A DNA stretch of 42,486 nucleotides from Spongospora subterranea f. sp. subterranea (Eukaryota > Endomyxa: Phytomyxea > Phytomyxea > Plasmodiophorida). The position numbers were made by a program, and so were the translations under genes. The notes under the pieces were generated by a model. That model ran no database searches, had not been told where the DNA came from, and worked only from the letters and a program-made list of their open reading frames with translations. How positions within the stretch are numbered: the first letter of the stretch is position 1; each line of letters begins with the position of its first letter. The stretch is taken from the NCBI GenBank assembly GCA_049724395.1, contig JAUGWO010000334.1, positions 1-42,486 of the forward strand. Reading direction: 5' to 3'. Shown here piece after piece: positions 24,878 to 42,486 of the stretch.

Positions 24878-25373
24878 CTACATGGCATGTGCAAAAGGGC
24901 TATTGTCATAGGCCATTTCATTCAATAGGACATGGTTCCAGAGAATTTCCTCGAATCCGCGATGGCGCAGCTGCTCCACCGAGCTATCGCTGCTCCTGAA
25001 CGACCGCACCTTCTGCTGGAAGTAATGGGGCAGGCGGCGCTGCAGGATCGCCCGTTTCAGGCTGGCCGGATCGATCATACCACTGAAGTACAGGGCGCGC
25101 CAGACCTCATAGACCAGCTTCCCGATCGGCATGTAAACCGGGCTGTTCGTATACGGCTGCATTATCGCCATCTGAAACACCAACTCAGTAACGCCAGTTT
25201 GTCGCCAGGGAACGGCCAAAAAACAGACAATCGACCTTGATTCCGAAAATTTCCCCACAACTGCTGGATGGGTACGTGCGAGTGTGCAACGCCCGGAAAA
25301 ACTCAGCGATGCACTGGTCGAACCAGATTTCCAACTCGGAATGCACTCTCTGTGTTGACGACAAATCCGCCAT
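24878..25373 (-). CDS. Possible small two-exon gene, function unknown
   Basis: I do not recognise this protein. On the - strand, a frame with an ATG at 25373-25371 (MADLSSTQRVHSELEIWFDQ) runs to 25236. A 64-nt GT...CAG intron (25235-25172) then joins it in phase 0 to a second frame that ends at 24878. The join removes a stop-containing segment and gives a continuous protein of about 144 residues. It is rich in aromatic and charged residues, with AEFFRALHTRTY in exon 1 and VYMPIGKLVYEVWRALYF, then LKRAILQRRLPHYFQQK, in exon 2. The stretch is GC-richer than its surroundings, as coding DNA would be. It could instead be the 5' end of a larger gene with further introns to the left. Confidence 0.45.
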
Positions 25374-25412
25374 TAGTTGGATGAGAATGATGGGCGGGTT
25401 AGGGGCGAGCAA

Positions 25413-26447
25413 ATCCAGCCATTAGTTGTCGCAATTGTCATCGACACGGACACACACCCTCGTTTGGCGAACCGGGGAAATCACTGGTCAGGAATCCATC
25501 GCGGAATGATTATCGTGGACTGGTCACGTTCGTGTTGGTCATCTGGGTGCACAGTGGATTCTTGTGACAAATTATTCGAATTTCTTGAACGCCGTCAATT
25601 TGAACAAAAACGCCAAGGTCGTGTAGCGTTCGGCTGAAAGCGAAAATGACGGTTGATCGATTTTTATGGGTTAATGGCGTTCAATCTGGCACTAGGTGTC
25701 TCTGTTGTATTGATAAATTGACAGGTGTTGACCGGCTCAACACCATCATTGTAAATCCAGTTGCCAATTGGGATTCAGCACCGCATTTGGAACAGGGGAA
25801 CTATATATAGCTCGGATCTTGCCAGAACCTGTATTCAAATGTGATCTGCCTCGCTTATCGTTCTGTCCTGATATCGGGGTCTGAACGACCAAAACTCATA
25901 GCCGGTCAATATTAGAGCCGATACGAGATAATTGCCTCAATATCATACTCAAAAGGGAAAATATCTGATCCTGGGCGGGCATTGATTCTTCATATGATAG
26001 GTTGTCTGGTCATCTCAACAATGAACTTGTGAAAATCAACAGATTGAGACTGTTAGAGAAATGGTGGTGACTCTGAACATACGACGAACGTATGTAAAAG
26101 ACGGGGACATGTGCCAAAACGATATAGAAGTAAATGATTGTTGACTTGAATTACAAAAAAATAAACACATCTGCTTTCTGGGAAAGAGTAGGCATTGAAT
26201 ATGACACACGGATGGCGCTAAAGCGTCGACGGAAAACTCATAGCAATATTAATCAAGATTGCCTACAGAGATGTCTCGCATCAACGTGAAAAAAATATAC
26301 AGTTTATTGGGAATTCTCGAATAAAATAGCCAAGCTCAGGTCCAGAAATCTGGAACGATCATGTCGATTCGCTGACGATATTACAAATGGCGATAAAGTC
26401 CGTGACGGAGTTCATTCGGCTCAGCGCAGCCATCTAAGGCTCTCGTC
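25413..26447. other. Intergenic stretch upstream of RPC2
   Basis: AT-rich with no convincing reading frame. A TATATATA-like motif lies near 25803, about 640 bp before the RPC2 start, and could belong to an upstream transcript. No repeats or RNA genes were seen. Confidence 0.4.
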
Positions 26448-33563
<7,116 letters not shown>

Positions 33564-33610
33564 GCAAAGCCCTTAACATTTACTCAGATTATCTACTTCT
33601 TTATCAGTTC

Positions 33611-33616
33611 AATAAA
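33611..33616 (+). terminator. Candidate polyadenylation signal of RPC2
   Basis: AATAAA lies 48 bases after the RPC2 stop codon, a plausible spacing for a 3' end signal. Confidence 0.4.
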
Positions 33617-34420
33617 TCTACCCATCAATTCATCTTTAACAAAGTTTTTGACATTGACTTGTTCGTCGTGTTCGATGCTCACATATGTCAGGGGATTAAT
33701 GAACAGTAATGCTTGGGTAATTAGACGTTTTCGGAAATGAGCATTTGCCCAGTTCGGACGGAATGCTTGAGTCGTTTATTAATAATATTCAATGAGTCAT
33801 GAACCATATCGAGTACAAAGTTTCATGACAGTATCCCCAGGGGCGAATAAGCCATATCGCTTTTTGGTACGACAGTAATGGGGTCAAACGATCTCGGACG
33901 GCGTCATAGTTGAAGTCGGATCGACGATGCTCTTATTCGTGGATAGCTTGGTTCTGGTCTGTCCCGGTTGGTGGCAGGTTAGGACCAGGTCAGTGTGAGA
34001 CCTTTTTTTTTGTGATTGAGTTCGCACTTTTCATGCAGGTCTGCCGGTCCCTCGGCTATCGGGCCAGAAAATGCTTTTATTGACTCACGCCTCAAAAGCT
34101 CTTCCCAGTAACAAGCTCGCACTCGCAATAGAGACCTTCGCCGGTAGTTCTGCAGTCTGGTCGATACAAGAGGTAGTGTGAGGTTAGAATTGCTATCGCA
34201 TCTTCCGTCTCAACTAAAAAACGTACCCAGAGCACTCAATCTCCGGGACACTAAAAATTCCCTACGGAACACCTCTTGTACCACACCAAGTCGCTTCATG
34301 ACTAGGCAGCTGATTTTTTAATAGAGGTTTTACTCCTCGACGGCTATTATTTAGAGAGGCATCCTCCTCTGTTTGTCTTAAACATGTCTATACTTGTTTG
34401 CGGGTTTATCGGTTTCATTG
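33617..34420. other. No gene recognised
   Basis: This is non-coding sequence between the RPC2 3' end and the mobile-element zone. No long frame, tandem repeat or RNA gene was seen. Confidence 0.4.
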
Positions 34421-34423
34421 CTT

Positions 34424-35013
34424 TTAGATAAAACATCGCTTTTTCATTGCTTTTACTAGCAATCTATTCATTTCCTGGGGGTATTCCCATAGAGCGTTTT
34501 CGAATGACTCTGTTTGGAGTAGGTGATACGCTGTCCTGACTTTGTGTAATTTTCCTTTCAGTGCCTTGCAGTTCAGTACTTGGTGTTCAATTGTCTCTTC
34601 CTCCGTATTGCAATGCCTGCATATACTGCTCTCTTCCATATTGAGATTTTTCAGGTGTTGCCGTGTGCTTGCATGTCCTGTTCGCGCTCGGTTTAGGAGC
34701 GGGGTCGCTGGTTCAAGCTTCCTTTCGTTTAACGTCATTTTACTTTCAAATTTTTGTCTCTGTTTGGGAATCCTTTGAATTTGCTAGTGTTTACGTTTTC
34801 TTTGATGTAATCATGAAGATTTTCTTGTTCTTTTTTCCTGAGGTGCAATTTGAATGATGATATAAAAGGATCATGCTGTATCTCATCGCCGTCGTTTGCA
34901 GCTTGTTTTGCTAACTCGTCTATCTCTTTGCCGTGTCCTATGCTGATTTTCGTTTCTTCGCTATTGTCATTTTTTCCCACATGACTCGGGATAAAGTGTA
35001 TATCCACCGTATT
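34424..35013 (-). mobile_element. LINE fragment: end of RNase H and C-terminal zinc knuckle
   Basis: On the - strand, a frame from 35007 contains DIHFIPSHVGKNDN and KEIDELAKQAAND, the last strand and helix of a LINE-encoded RNase H. The following frame (34738-34424) has LLNRARTGHASTRQHL, then CRHCNTEEETIEHQVLNC, the typical C-terminal CCHC-like ending of I/Jockey/RTE-like elements that carry RNase H. The preceding part of the same domain type lies on the opposite strand at about 36490-36825. Confidence 0.7.
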
Positions 35014-35017
35014 GTAT

Positions 35018-35212
35018 TGACCCTATGTTATAGCCTACGACAGGCTACCCTATTGTATTGGATATAGCTGGCAACGGAGTTCCTGACGGACTTTACGGAC
35101 CAGATATCGGATCTAATACACAGAGAGTATATTGGCTCGGAATAGGAACATCTATTGTGTGTAAATAGCATCTATAGTAATCCACCTGAGCAGTGTATAC
35201 CGATGTATGTTA
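35018..35212. repeat. LTR-like repeat, left copy
   Basis: This is about 197 bp bounded by TGACCC and GTTACA, with the last two bases displaced to 35865-35866 by the MITE insertion. It is the reverse complement of 38482-38678 with a single mismatch noticed (near 35190). The TG...CA termini suggest a solo LTR, but the parent element is not shown. Confidence 0.75.
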
Positions 35213-35862
35213 CCGTAGATGACAATATTATCCATCTGACAAAATTCGCAAAACTCCGTGGAAATAACAAAATTAGTGCCATTTTCTAGAGATTGGGTGA
35301 CAGAATTATCCCATCTGAGACCCCTTGCAATGACAAAATCAAAAATTTTTATCCATTTGGCGACCTGACAGTGAGGAAAAGTCCGAGCGGCGCAACCCTC
35401 TTATTTGATGTTTGGATGGTATGTACATGTACCTTCCGCCTCTACTGGTACTCAATTTTTCAAACGATTTTTGTTTCAATAAAGTGCGTGAAAAAGTGCG
35501 TTGAGCAAAAATGGAGATTTTTCCAGGTGGCATGACAAAATTACTCAATTTTTCAAACGATTTTTGTTTCAACAAAGTGCGTGAAAAAGTGCGATGAGCA
35601 AAAACGGAAATTTTTCCAGGTGGCATGACAAAATTACTCAACTTTTCAAACGATTTTTGTTTCAACAAGGTGCGTGAAAAAGTGCGATGAGCAAAAACGG
35701 AGATTTTTTCAGGTGGCGTGACAAAATTACTCAATTTTTCAGATTGTTTATGACAAAATTTTTTCCATTTTTACCGCACGAATAAAAAAAGTATATATGC
35801 CGTGACATTATTAGCATCCATCTACGGACCTAAATGTGGATGGATAATATTGTCATCTACGG
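35213..35862. mobile_element. 650-bp MITE-like DNA element with 24-bp terminal inverted repeats
   Basis: The ends are perfect 24-bp inverted repeats (35213-35236 and 35839-35862, starting CCGTAGATGACAATATTATC). TA dinucleotides flank both sides (35211-35212 and 35863-35864), as expected for a TA target duplication of the Tc1/mariner type. No transposase is present, so it is non-autonomous. Inside are at least five scattered TGACAAAATT motifs and a 93-bp tandem array. It inserted into the TA of GTTACA at the end of the left LTR-like repeat, so it is younger than that repeat. Confidence 0.85.
35449..35748. repeat. 93-bp tandem array inside the MITE (about 3.2 units)
   Basis: Units begin with TACTCAA at 35449, 35542, 35635 and 35728 (partial). 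Because 93 is a multiple of three, the - strand reads as an open 31-residue repeat (FAHRTFSRTLLKQKSFEKLS); I regard that as a by-product of the period. The first unit is the most diverged. Confidence 0.9.
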
Positions 35863-35865
35863 TAC

Positions 35866-36825
35866 AACAGCAAATGACGAGAATCACCACTCAACATTCA
35901 AAATAGACCTCAAAGAAGTAGCAAAAGATATTAAAACAAGATGTAAATTGATGAGAGGACTGAGAAAATATCGAATCCCCTACTCAACTTTCCAAAAAAT
36001 ATGTCAAGGTTTATAGGTGGAAAACTGAATTACTATCTCCCATGGTTGGCAGCGAAGATCCACCCAACCATGAAAAACACTCTACAACCAATAGAAATTG
36101 CATACAGAGACTATATGAGAACGCATACAGGATGTTTCCCCTCAACACCAATCCCATTACTTCATGCAATATCAGGTTTCCCATTATTAAAAGATAAGAT
36201 AATTACAGAGACAACAATGACAGTGCTGTCTGCGCAGGCTAATGACACATTATTAGGCAGAGAATACACTGAATGGAATGGAGAAGGAGATGGATGGACC
36301 CCTCTAGGAGAAGTCTGGAAAGCGCTCAAAGAAAGAGTGCCTGACACATATGAGGCAGTACATACTAGGACTGCAATAGAAACACCAATCCTGGAATGAT
36401 TATATAAGGTCAAATACCACGCCTATAACAGAAAAAAGGCAATTAAAAAGCACAAAAAAGGAGAACTACTCCCTAGAAACCCTGATATAGAATTATGGAC
36501 AGATGGAAGTTTTAACAAGGATAAAGGAGGAGGAGCAGCAGCTCTACTAATTGATTATACGAATAGAGATGAGAACGATGAGCCTAGTGAAATGGTAAAT
36601 GGTGTTAAACTAGGAATAGAAGTGACATCATCATATGAATGTGAGATAATTGCACTGAATAGCGGACTGGATATAGCAATAGAACAGGACTATAAAGAAA
36701 GAAAGATCCATATAATGACTGATTCATTATCGTGAGTCAACTAAAGTCACTACCGATAAAGCCAAAGAGAGTAAACGCTATTGTAGCGGAGTGTGCCGCC
36801 AAAATAGCGCAGTTAACACAAGACT
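35866..36825 (+). mobile_element. LINE fragment: end of RT region and start of RNase H
   Basis: On the + strand, 35866-36399 resembles the connector after a LINE reverse transcriptase (RCKLMRGLRKYRIPY, then LQPIEIAYRDYMRTHTGC and PLLHAISGFPLL). From about 36490 comes an RNase H start with IELWTDGSFNKDKGGGAAAL, then SYECEIIALNSGLDIA and IHIMTDSLS, the D-E-D metal-binding order. The domain end is not here; matching sequence lies at 34424-35013 in the opposite orientation. The fragment carries breaks. Confidence 0.7.
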
Positions 36826-36873
36826 TTGACACATATGTTACACTTCCTTCTTTCAAAGAAATGCCCCACCCAT
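36826..36873 (+). repeat. 48-bp direct repeat, left copy
   Basis: This repeats at 38686-38733 (GACACATATGTTACACTTCC...). In both places it directly precedes Ty3-element sequence and marks the left edge of a tandem duplication. Confidence 0.85.
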
Positions 36874-38481
36874 GTTTCAATCATATCGTAGGCTAACTGT
36901 GGGCTCTCAGTTTCCGACGCCTGGGATATGACTTGGCCTTACACTTCAACTCTGGTGAAGCAACCACATCAATTGATTTGTCCATCAATTGCTCTAACAA
37001 AACCTCAATCTGACTTCTCAGTGAATGAGTTTTGTTTGCAATCAAGAATTCTTGGACCAATGTCCTTGCATCCTGAGCAACTTGCTCTAATGGCTCCCAG
37101 GAATTTTCGGTCTCTGAAAATCCCAACCATTTTACTAATGCTACGAGCGATTGAGATTTCGAATTCACTTTCACGTTCACAATAAACTCTGCTTCAAATG
37201 TAGCATTGTCAAATGCAAACTGATTCTTAATCTCCTCAGTAACATTCATCTTCGAATCGTCATAAAATCGGATTCTATCTCCATGAACTTTCCGCATTGA
37301 CTTATCAACTAAGTTCATGACAGTAAACACATATCCATTGTTATTCTCAATAATCTGATATGGCCCTCTCCATCTCTGAAAGAGCTTCTGTCCAGACTTC
37401 TCAACATCAGGGCCACATCAGACGACATCTCCGACACCAAAATTTGGTCTTTGCCGAGGTTTCCTTGTCGTTGGCAACTTACGATTCTGGGTCCGTTCAG
37501 AACTCGTAATAACCGCAACTTCTTTGTGCAGCTGTTCCATAGCACTCTCTAATGTCTCAGTTCTGCTGACAATTTGTTCTGTTGTCATCTGACATTTACC
37601 CAGGTTCTCTCCAGGCTTTTTGAAGATAAGTTTCAACGGATTATCACTCTTTAATCCGGTATGAACCGTTACTGGTGCTTTCCACCCCAGTCTCTTCTTT
37701 GGTCGATGGTTGATAGCATGTTCTATTTCTTTCAACAACCATGGCCAATCCTCTTTATTCCACCTCAACTCTGAAATCAGAGCTTGAAATAAAGACTTCA
37801 GTGCCTTATTCACAACTTCAACTGACCCGTTAGGATAGTGAATATACGCTGTGGTCCAATGTTGTTCCACACCCGCTTTCTTGGCAAAGCTCCTCATTAC
37901 TTCTGATAGAAAGTAAGAAGCTTGATCTGAAACATACACCTCTGATGTTCCAAACTTTGATCGCCATTCCATCAACGCATCAACAGTCGTCTCCGTATCA
38001 GGAGTCACTGCTGGTGTCAGGTGAACCAAACCTGACAAGTCATCTACAATAACTAGAACCCATTCAAACTCATGATATGATCCTTTCACTCTAGGCATTA
38101 TATACATGAAATCAAAGTGCAATACTTGATTTGGTGTCTAGTTCCATGACATGCTTCACCAAAAGGTCGTGGGATTCTCTTCCCTCCTCTTGTAGGAATG
38201 CAATGTAAACACAAGTTACATATAGATGTGACATTATCGATCATCGATTTCCAATGAAATTGTTCTTGTAGTACTACATTAATTCCATAATGTCCACAAT
38301 TTGCCCCAACTCGGGCAATAACACACAATCTAGTCTTTAGATTGTCACATTCATCTGGGAGAACCACGTTGTCTGAGTGATTTAGCAACAACCCATCTGA
38401 ATTCAAAATTAAGGAATCCCTGTCTCGACCCTTAATCCAATTACTCTGCTCTTGAGTAATATCATCAACAGTTGGCCACAC
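36874..38481 (-). mobile_element. Ty3-type element, partial second copy (integrase to chromodomain)
   Basis: This is a near-duplicate, about 98-99% identical by eye, of the stretch from about 38969 to 40580. It covers integrase (zinc-binding region, core with VYVSDQASYF and NGSVEVVNK) and the C-terminal chromodomain. The RT and RNase H parts are absent. It is partial and carries a few breaks. The high similarity to its neighbour makes the duplication recent. Confidence 0.85.
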
Positions 38482-38678
38482 TGTAACATACATCGGTATA
38501 CACTGGTCAGGTGGATTACTATAGATGCTATTTACACACAATAGATGTTCCTATTCCGAGCCAATATACTCTCTGTGTATTAGATCCGATATCTGGTCCG
38601 TAAAGTCCGTCAGGAACTCCGTTGCCAGCTATATCCAATACAATAGGGTAGCCTGTCGTAGGCTATAACATAGGGTCA
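38482..38678. repeat. LTR-like repeat, right copy (inverted relative to 35018)
   Basis: 197 bp, TGTAACATAC...GGGTCA. It is an almost exact inverted copy of 35018-35212. It abuts the partial Ty3 copy on one side and the 48-bp direct repeat on the other. Confidence 0.75.
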
Positions 38679-38685
38679 ATACGTT

Positions 38686-38733
38686 GACACATATGTTACA
38701 CTTCCTTCTTTCAAAGAAATGCCCCACCCATGA
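38686..38733 (+). repeat. 48-bp direct repeat, right copy
   Basis: Same sequence as 36826-36873. Confidence 0.85.
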
Positions 38734-38964
38734 AAATTTTAGATAAAAATCCGAAATTTCCTGAAGCCAGTTTGCGTCTATAATCATTATGCAAAAAAAT
38801 AGGAATCTTTTACAAGTAGGTTATACTTTCCCTAATCAATATCGTTTCTAATATTAATCTAGTCCTCACTGACTATCTTGTTAGAGACCATGAATGAATC
38901 CTCATCCAAGGTACTGTGAGACTTTCACTCACTAAACCAAAAAAATCATAATAATATCGCAACA
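38731..38964 (-). repeat. Candidate 3' LTR of the Ty3-type element
   Basis: This is about 234 bp with TG...CA ends (TGAAAATTTT and CGCAACA on the + strand), lying just beyond the pol stop codon of the element on its right. It is AT-rich. The matching 5' LTR would be outside the window, so the call rests on position and ends only. No clear polypurine tract was seen. Confidence 0.35.
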
Positions 38965-41900
38965 CTGCTTCAATCATATCGTAGGCTAACTGTGGGCTCT
39001 CAGTTTCCGACGCCTGGGATATGACTTGGCCTTACGCTTCAACTCTGGTGAAGCAACCACATCAATTGATTTGTCCATCAATTTCTCTAACAAAACCTCA
39101 ATCTGACTTCTCAGTGAATGAGTTTTGTTTGCAATCAAGAATTCTTGGACCAATGTCCTTGCATCCTGAGCAACTTGCTCTAATGGCTCCCAGGAATTTT
39201 CGGTCTCTGAAAATCCCAACCATTTTACTAATGCTACGAGCGATTGAGATTTCGAATCCACTTTCACGTTCACAATAAACTCTGCTTCAAATGTAGCATT
39301 GTCAAATGCAAACTGATTCTTAATCTCCTCAGTAACATTCATCTTTGAATCGTCATAAAATCGGATTCTATCTCCATGAACTTTCCGCATTGACTTATCA
39401 ACTAAGTTCATGACAGTAAACACATATCCATTGTTATTCTCAACAATCTGATATGGCCCTCTCCATCTCTGAAAGAGCTTCTGTCCAGACTTCTCAACAT
39501 CAGGGCTACATAAGACGAAATCTCCGACACCAAAATTTGGTCTTTGCCGAGGTTTCCTTGTCTTTGGCAACTTACGATTCTGGGTCCGTTCAGAACTCGT
39601 AATAGCCGCAACTTCTTTGTGCAGCTGTTCCATAGCACTCTCTAATGTCTCAGTTCTGCTGACAATTTGTTCTGTTGTCATCTGACATTTACCCAGGTTC
39701 TCTCCAGGCTTTTTGAAGATAAGTTCCAGCGGATTATCACTCTTTAATCCCGTATGAACCGTTACTGGTGCTTTCCACCCCAGTCTCTTCTTTGGTCGAT
39801 GGTTGATAGCATGTTCTATTGCTTTCAACAACCATGGCCAATCCTCTTTATTCCACCTCAACTCTGAAATCAGAGCTTGAAATAAAGACTTCAGTGCCTT
39901 ATTCACAACCTCAACTGTCCCGTTAGGATAGTGAATATACGCTGTGGTCCAATGTTGTTCCACACCCGCTTTCTTGGCAAAGCTCCTCATTACTTCTGAA
40001 AGAAAGTAAGAAGCTTGATCTGAAACATACACCTCTGATGTTCCAAACTTTGATCGCCATTCCATCAACGCATCAACAGTCGTCTCCGTATCAGGAGTCA
40101 CTGCTGGTGTCAGGTGAACCAAACCTGACAAGTCATCTACAATAACTAGAACCCATTCAAACTCATGATATGATCCTTTCACTCTAGGCATTATATACAT
40201 GAAATCAAAGTGCAATACTTGATTTGGTCTAGTTCCATGACATGCTTCACCAAAAGGTCGTGGGATTCTCTTCCCTCCTCTTGTAGGAATGCAATGTAAA
40301 CACAAGTTACATATAGATGTGACATCATCGATCATCGATTTCCAATGAAATTGTTCTTGTAGTAGTTTGAGTACTACATTAATTCCATAATGTCCACAAT
40401 TTGCCCCAACATGGGCAATAACACACAATCTAGTCTTTAGATTGTCACATTCATCTGGGATAACCACTTTGTCTGAGTGATTTAGCAACAACCCATCTGA
40501 ATTCAAGATTAAGGAATCCCTGTCTCGACCCTTAATCCAATTACTCTGCTCTTGAGTAATCTCATCAACAGTTGGCCACACCAACTTACTCATGGGTTGA
40601 GTCCGAAATTGATCCTTGAAGTTTTGAGGTCCAAGTGATGCATCAGTTGGGTCTATCCTAGCATCATGATCGATATCATTCTCAACATGCTCAGATTCAT
40701 CAGTTATCGATCCATTACTCCTTTGAGTACGACGATTAACTGTAATCCTATTGCATCTCTCAGAACCGCATCCAGATTCCAGTAGGCCATTATCAATGTC
40801 TGATTTTGATAATACAGCCCCCCATCGAGTCATCATATCAGCCCAGACATTCATGTCTCCTGGTATATGTTCGATGTTGAATCTAAATGATCTGAGATCC
40901 ATACCCCATCTTTCCAAGCGTTCCCCAGCTTGCTTCGTGCACTTTTCAGGATTATACATGGAAGTCAAATTCCTATGATCCGTAAAAAGCAGAAAGGGTT
41001 TAGAAGATTGAACTAAATAGTCCAATTTCCTAACTGTGTCCCAGATAGCGAATGCTTCCTTATCTGGCGTAGACCAGTTCAATTCTGATCCATGGAATCT
41101 GTGTCCGCAGAATCCCAACGGTTCATGTCTCTGATCATGGAACGGCAGTTTCCCAACATCCTCATGTGGAATCTGTGTCACCATACCAGAACTATGATAT
41201 TGACTCGCATCAGTGAACACACATTGAACCATATCCTCGTCAGGATAGTTCAGCTGAGTTCGTCTACTGATCGCAGCCTTCATACTGTTGAATGCTTCAT
41301 CATGAACAGCATTCCAACCAAACGCGCTCAATGAAATTCCCTTGGCCACCGATTTGGTCCTTTTCGGCTGACCTTTCATTGCGTTTTCATAGATATTCTG
41401 CAATGGCAGAACTAATCTATTATAATCTGGAATGGCTCTACTCATCCATTGAATAGCCATAACAAACTGTTGCAAGTCTCGCGCTGTCGTTGGCTTCTGC
41501 ATATTTACTAATGCCTCAACTCTAGCCGGATCATGCCTCACACCCTCAGGAGTGAATATTCTTCCACAGAATTTGGCCTTAATCTGGAACAATTCACACT
41601 TCTCTAAGTTGAATTTGATATCGTGTTCCTGTGCCAATTTAAGTGTCGTTTCTAACACCTGGAACCACTTCTCTTGAGTGTCTGCGTGTCCCAATATGTC
41701 ATCAATCCATATTATTAATGATTGATACAGCAGTTCCCTATATATCTCATGCATTCTAGCTTGGAACTGTGTGGCAGAATTCAGTGCTCCCTGAATGGAT
41801 CTCGTTGGAGTGTAAACCCCTCGATCAGTCATAAAAGAAAACATTTCTTTGCAATCGGCGTCAAGTGGCATCATCCAGAAACCTTTGAAAGCGTCTAGAG

Positions 41901-42486
41901 AAAACCAATATTTGGAGCCACCCAAATGCTTGACTATTGATTCCAGAAACGGCATGGGCCATGCAGTTGCCTTGCATAGAGCGTTGACTTCTCGCAAATC
42001 AACCACCATACGTAATCCTTTACCACCGGGTTTTCTGACCACCACAACCGGAGAGGCCCACTCACAATTGTAGTTTTCATAAACCAATCCATATTTCTCC
42101 AGAAGGCTGACAAATGTCGCCAGGAACTCACTATGTTCCTTGCTGTACCGTCGGGATTTGCACCTAACTGGTTCAACTCCTTCCCTCAGGTTGGTTACAA
42201 AGGAGTGACATTTGCAGGTGGATCAGGTCCCAGCGACCTCTCCAAACAGTTTGATACTTCCATATCAACTTCCTTAGTCGACTTTGCCATTCTATAGGCA
42301 ATCCGTTATCAATAGCACGAGACATCATGTCTTCCATTGACTTCAAACTGTCTTCTGGGAAATCTTCCCCAATAATAATATCATCATCGTTGTACAAATC
42401 CCAATGACTGATATTATCCTCATTGTTGGCGCCTAATGTCTTCTTTAGAATTAGCGACTCTAGAGCATCCTTAGGATTTATCCCCA
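38965..42486 (-). mobile_element. Ty3-type LTR retroelement with chromodomain, largely whole pol
   Basis: A 1033-codon frame (42087-38986) carries three enzymes in Ty3 order. Reverse transcriptase: VVDLREVNAL, FSLDAFKGFW and an IDD catalytic box in IIWIDDILG. RNase H: VFTDASQYHSSG and LFTDHRNL. Integrase: an HYGINVV...CNLCLHC zinc-binding region, core motifs HFDFMYI, VYVSDQASYF and NGTVEVVNK. It ends with a chromodomain (ALVKWLGFSETENSWEPLE), the mark of chromoviruses. Upstream sequence to the right edge (EDFPEDSLKSMEDMM) is the protease-RT linker of the same element and contains at least one break. Protease, gag and the 5' LTR lie outside the window. Its good preservation and its near-identical partial copy suggest recent activity. 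Confidence 0.9.

Noticed and set aside
34690-34715. tRNA-like B box (GGTTCAAGCTT)
   Set aside because: No matching A box or cloverleaf was found, and it lies inside the LINE coding fragment.
35339-35734. 131-codon - strand frame with a 31-residue repeat
   Set aside because: It is read-through of the 93-bp non-coding array inside the MITE.

Overview
The window looks like nuclear DNA of a microbial eukaryote with a repeat-rich, fungus-like or zoosporic genome. Two conserved host genes are certain. The first is a single-chain type I fatty acid synthase of fungal type (11202-23736, + strand, 10 exons). The second is the second-largest subunit of RNA polymerase III (26448-33563, + strand, about 28 exons). 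Both are broken by short GT-AG introns, mostly 48-305 nt and often T-rich. That excludes bacteria. I cannot place the organism more closely from sequence alone: the fused FAS order is known from some basidiomycetes and some fungus-like protists, and the Ty3 elements resemble families common in oomycetes and early-branching fungi.

Layout. 1-2450: remains of Ty3-type LTR retroelements (integrase tail, then protease, RT and RNase H fragments). 2450-3250: nothing recognised. 3259-5562: a probable unrecognised spliced gene with three tandemly repeated exons, followed by a 370-residue stretch holding three Cys/His/Trp-Gly modules. 5529-6330 (- strand): relic of a Penelope-like reverse transcriptase, next to a possible transposase DNA-binding fragment (6325-6669, -). 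6670-9430: decayed repeat DNA with a Ty3 integrase relic near 8258-8700. 9441-10969: an array of about 17 units of a 90-bp tandem repeat, ending about 230 bp before the FAS start codon. 11202-23736: FAS. 23737-26447: mostly non-coding, with a possible small two-exon gene on the - strand (24878-25373). 26448-33563: RPC2. 33564-34420: nothing recognised. 34424-42486: a nested mobile-element zone with two oppositely oriented LINE fragments, a pair of almost identical 197-bp LTR-like inverted repeats, a 650-bp MITE-like element with a TA target duplication and an internal 93-bp tandem array, and two tandem copies (one partial) of a chromodomain-bearing Ty3 element on the - strand that runs off the right edge.

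How the genes work. FAS makes long-chain acyl-CoA in the cytosol. One polypeptide carries acetyl transfer, enoyl reduction, dehydration, malonyl/palmitoyl transfer, carrier protein, ketoreduction, ketosynthesis and its own phosphopantetheinyl transferase. RPC2 builds half of the Pol III active centre that makes tRNA and 5S rRNA. They share no pathway. FAS is GC-rich with strong codon bias; RPC2 and the flanks are AT-richer.

Both host genes show isolated one-base frame inconsistencies at otherwise perfectly conserved places (one in FAS, about three in RPC2). Assembly indels are the simplest cause, but they deserve a check.
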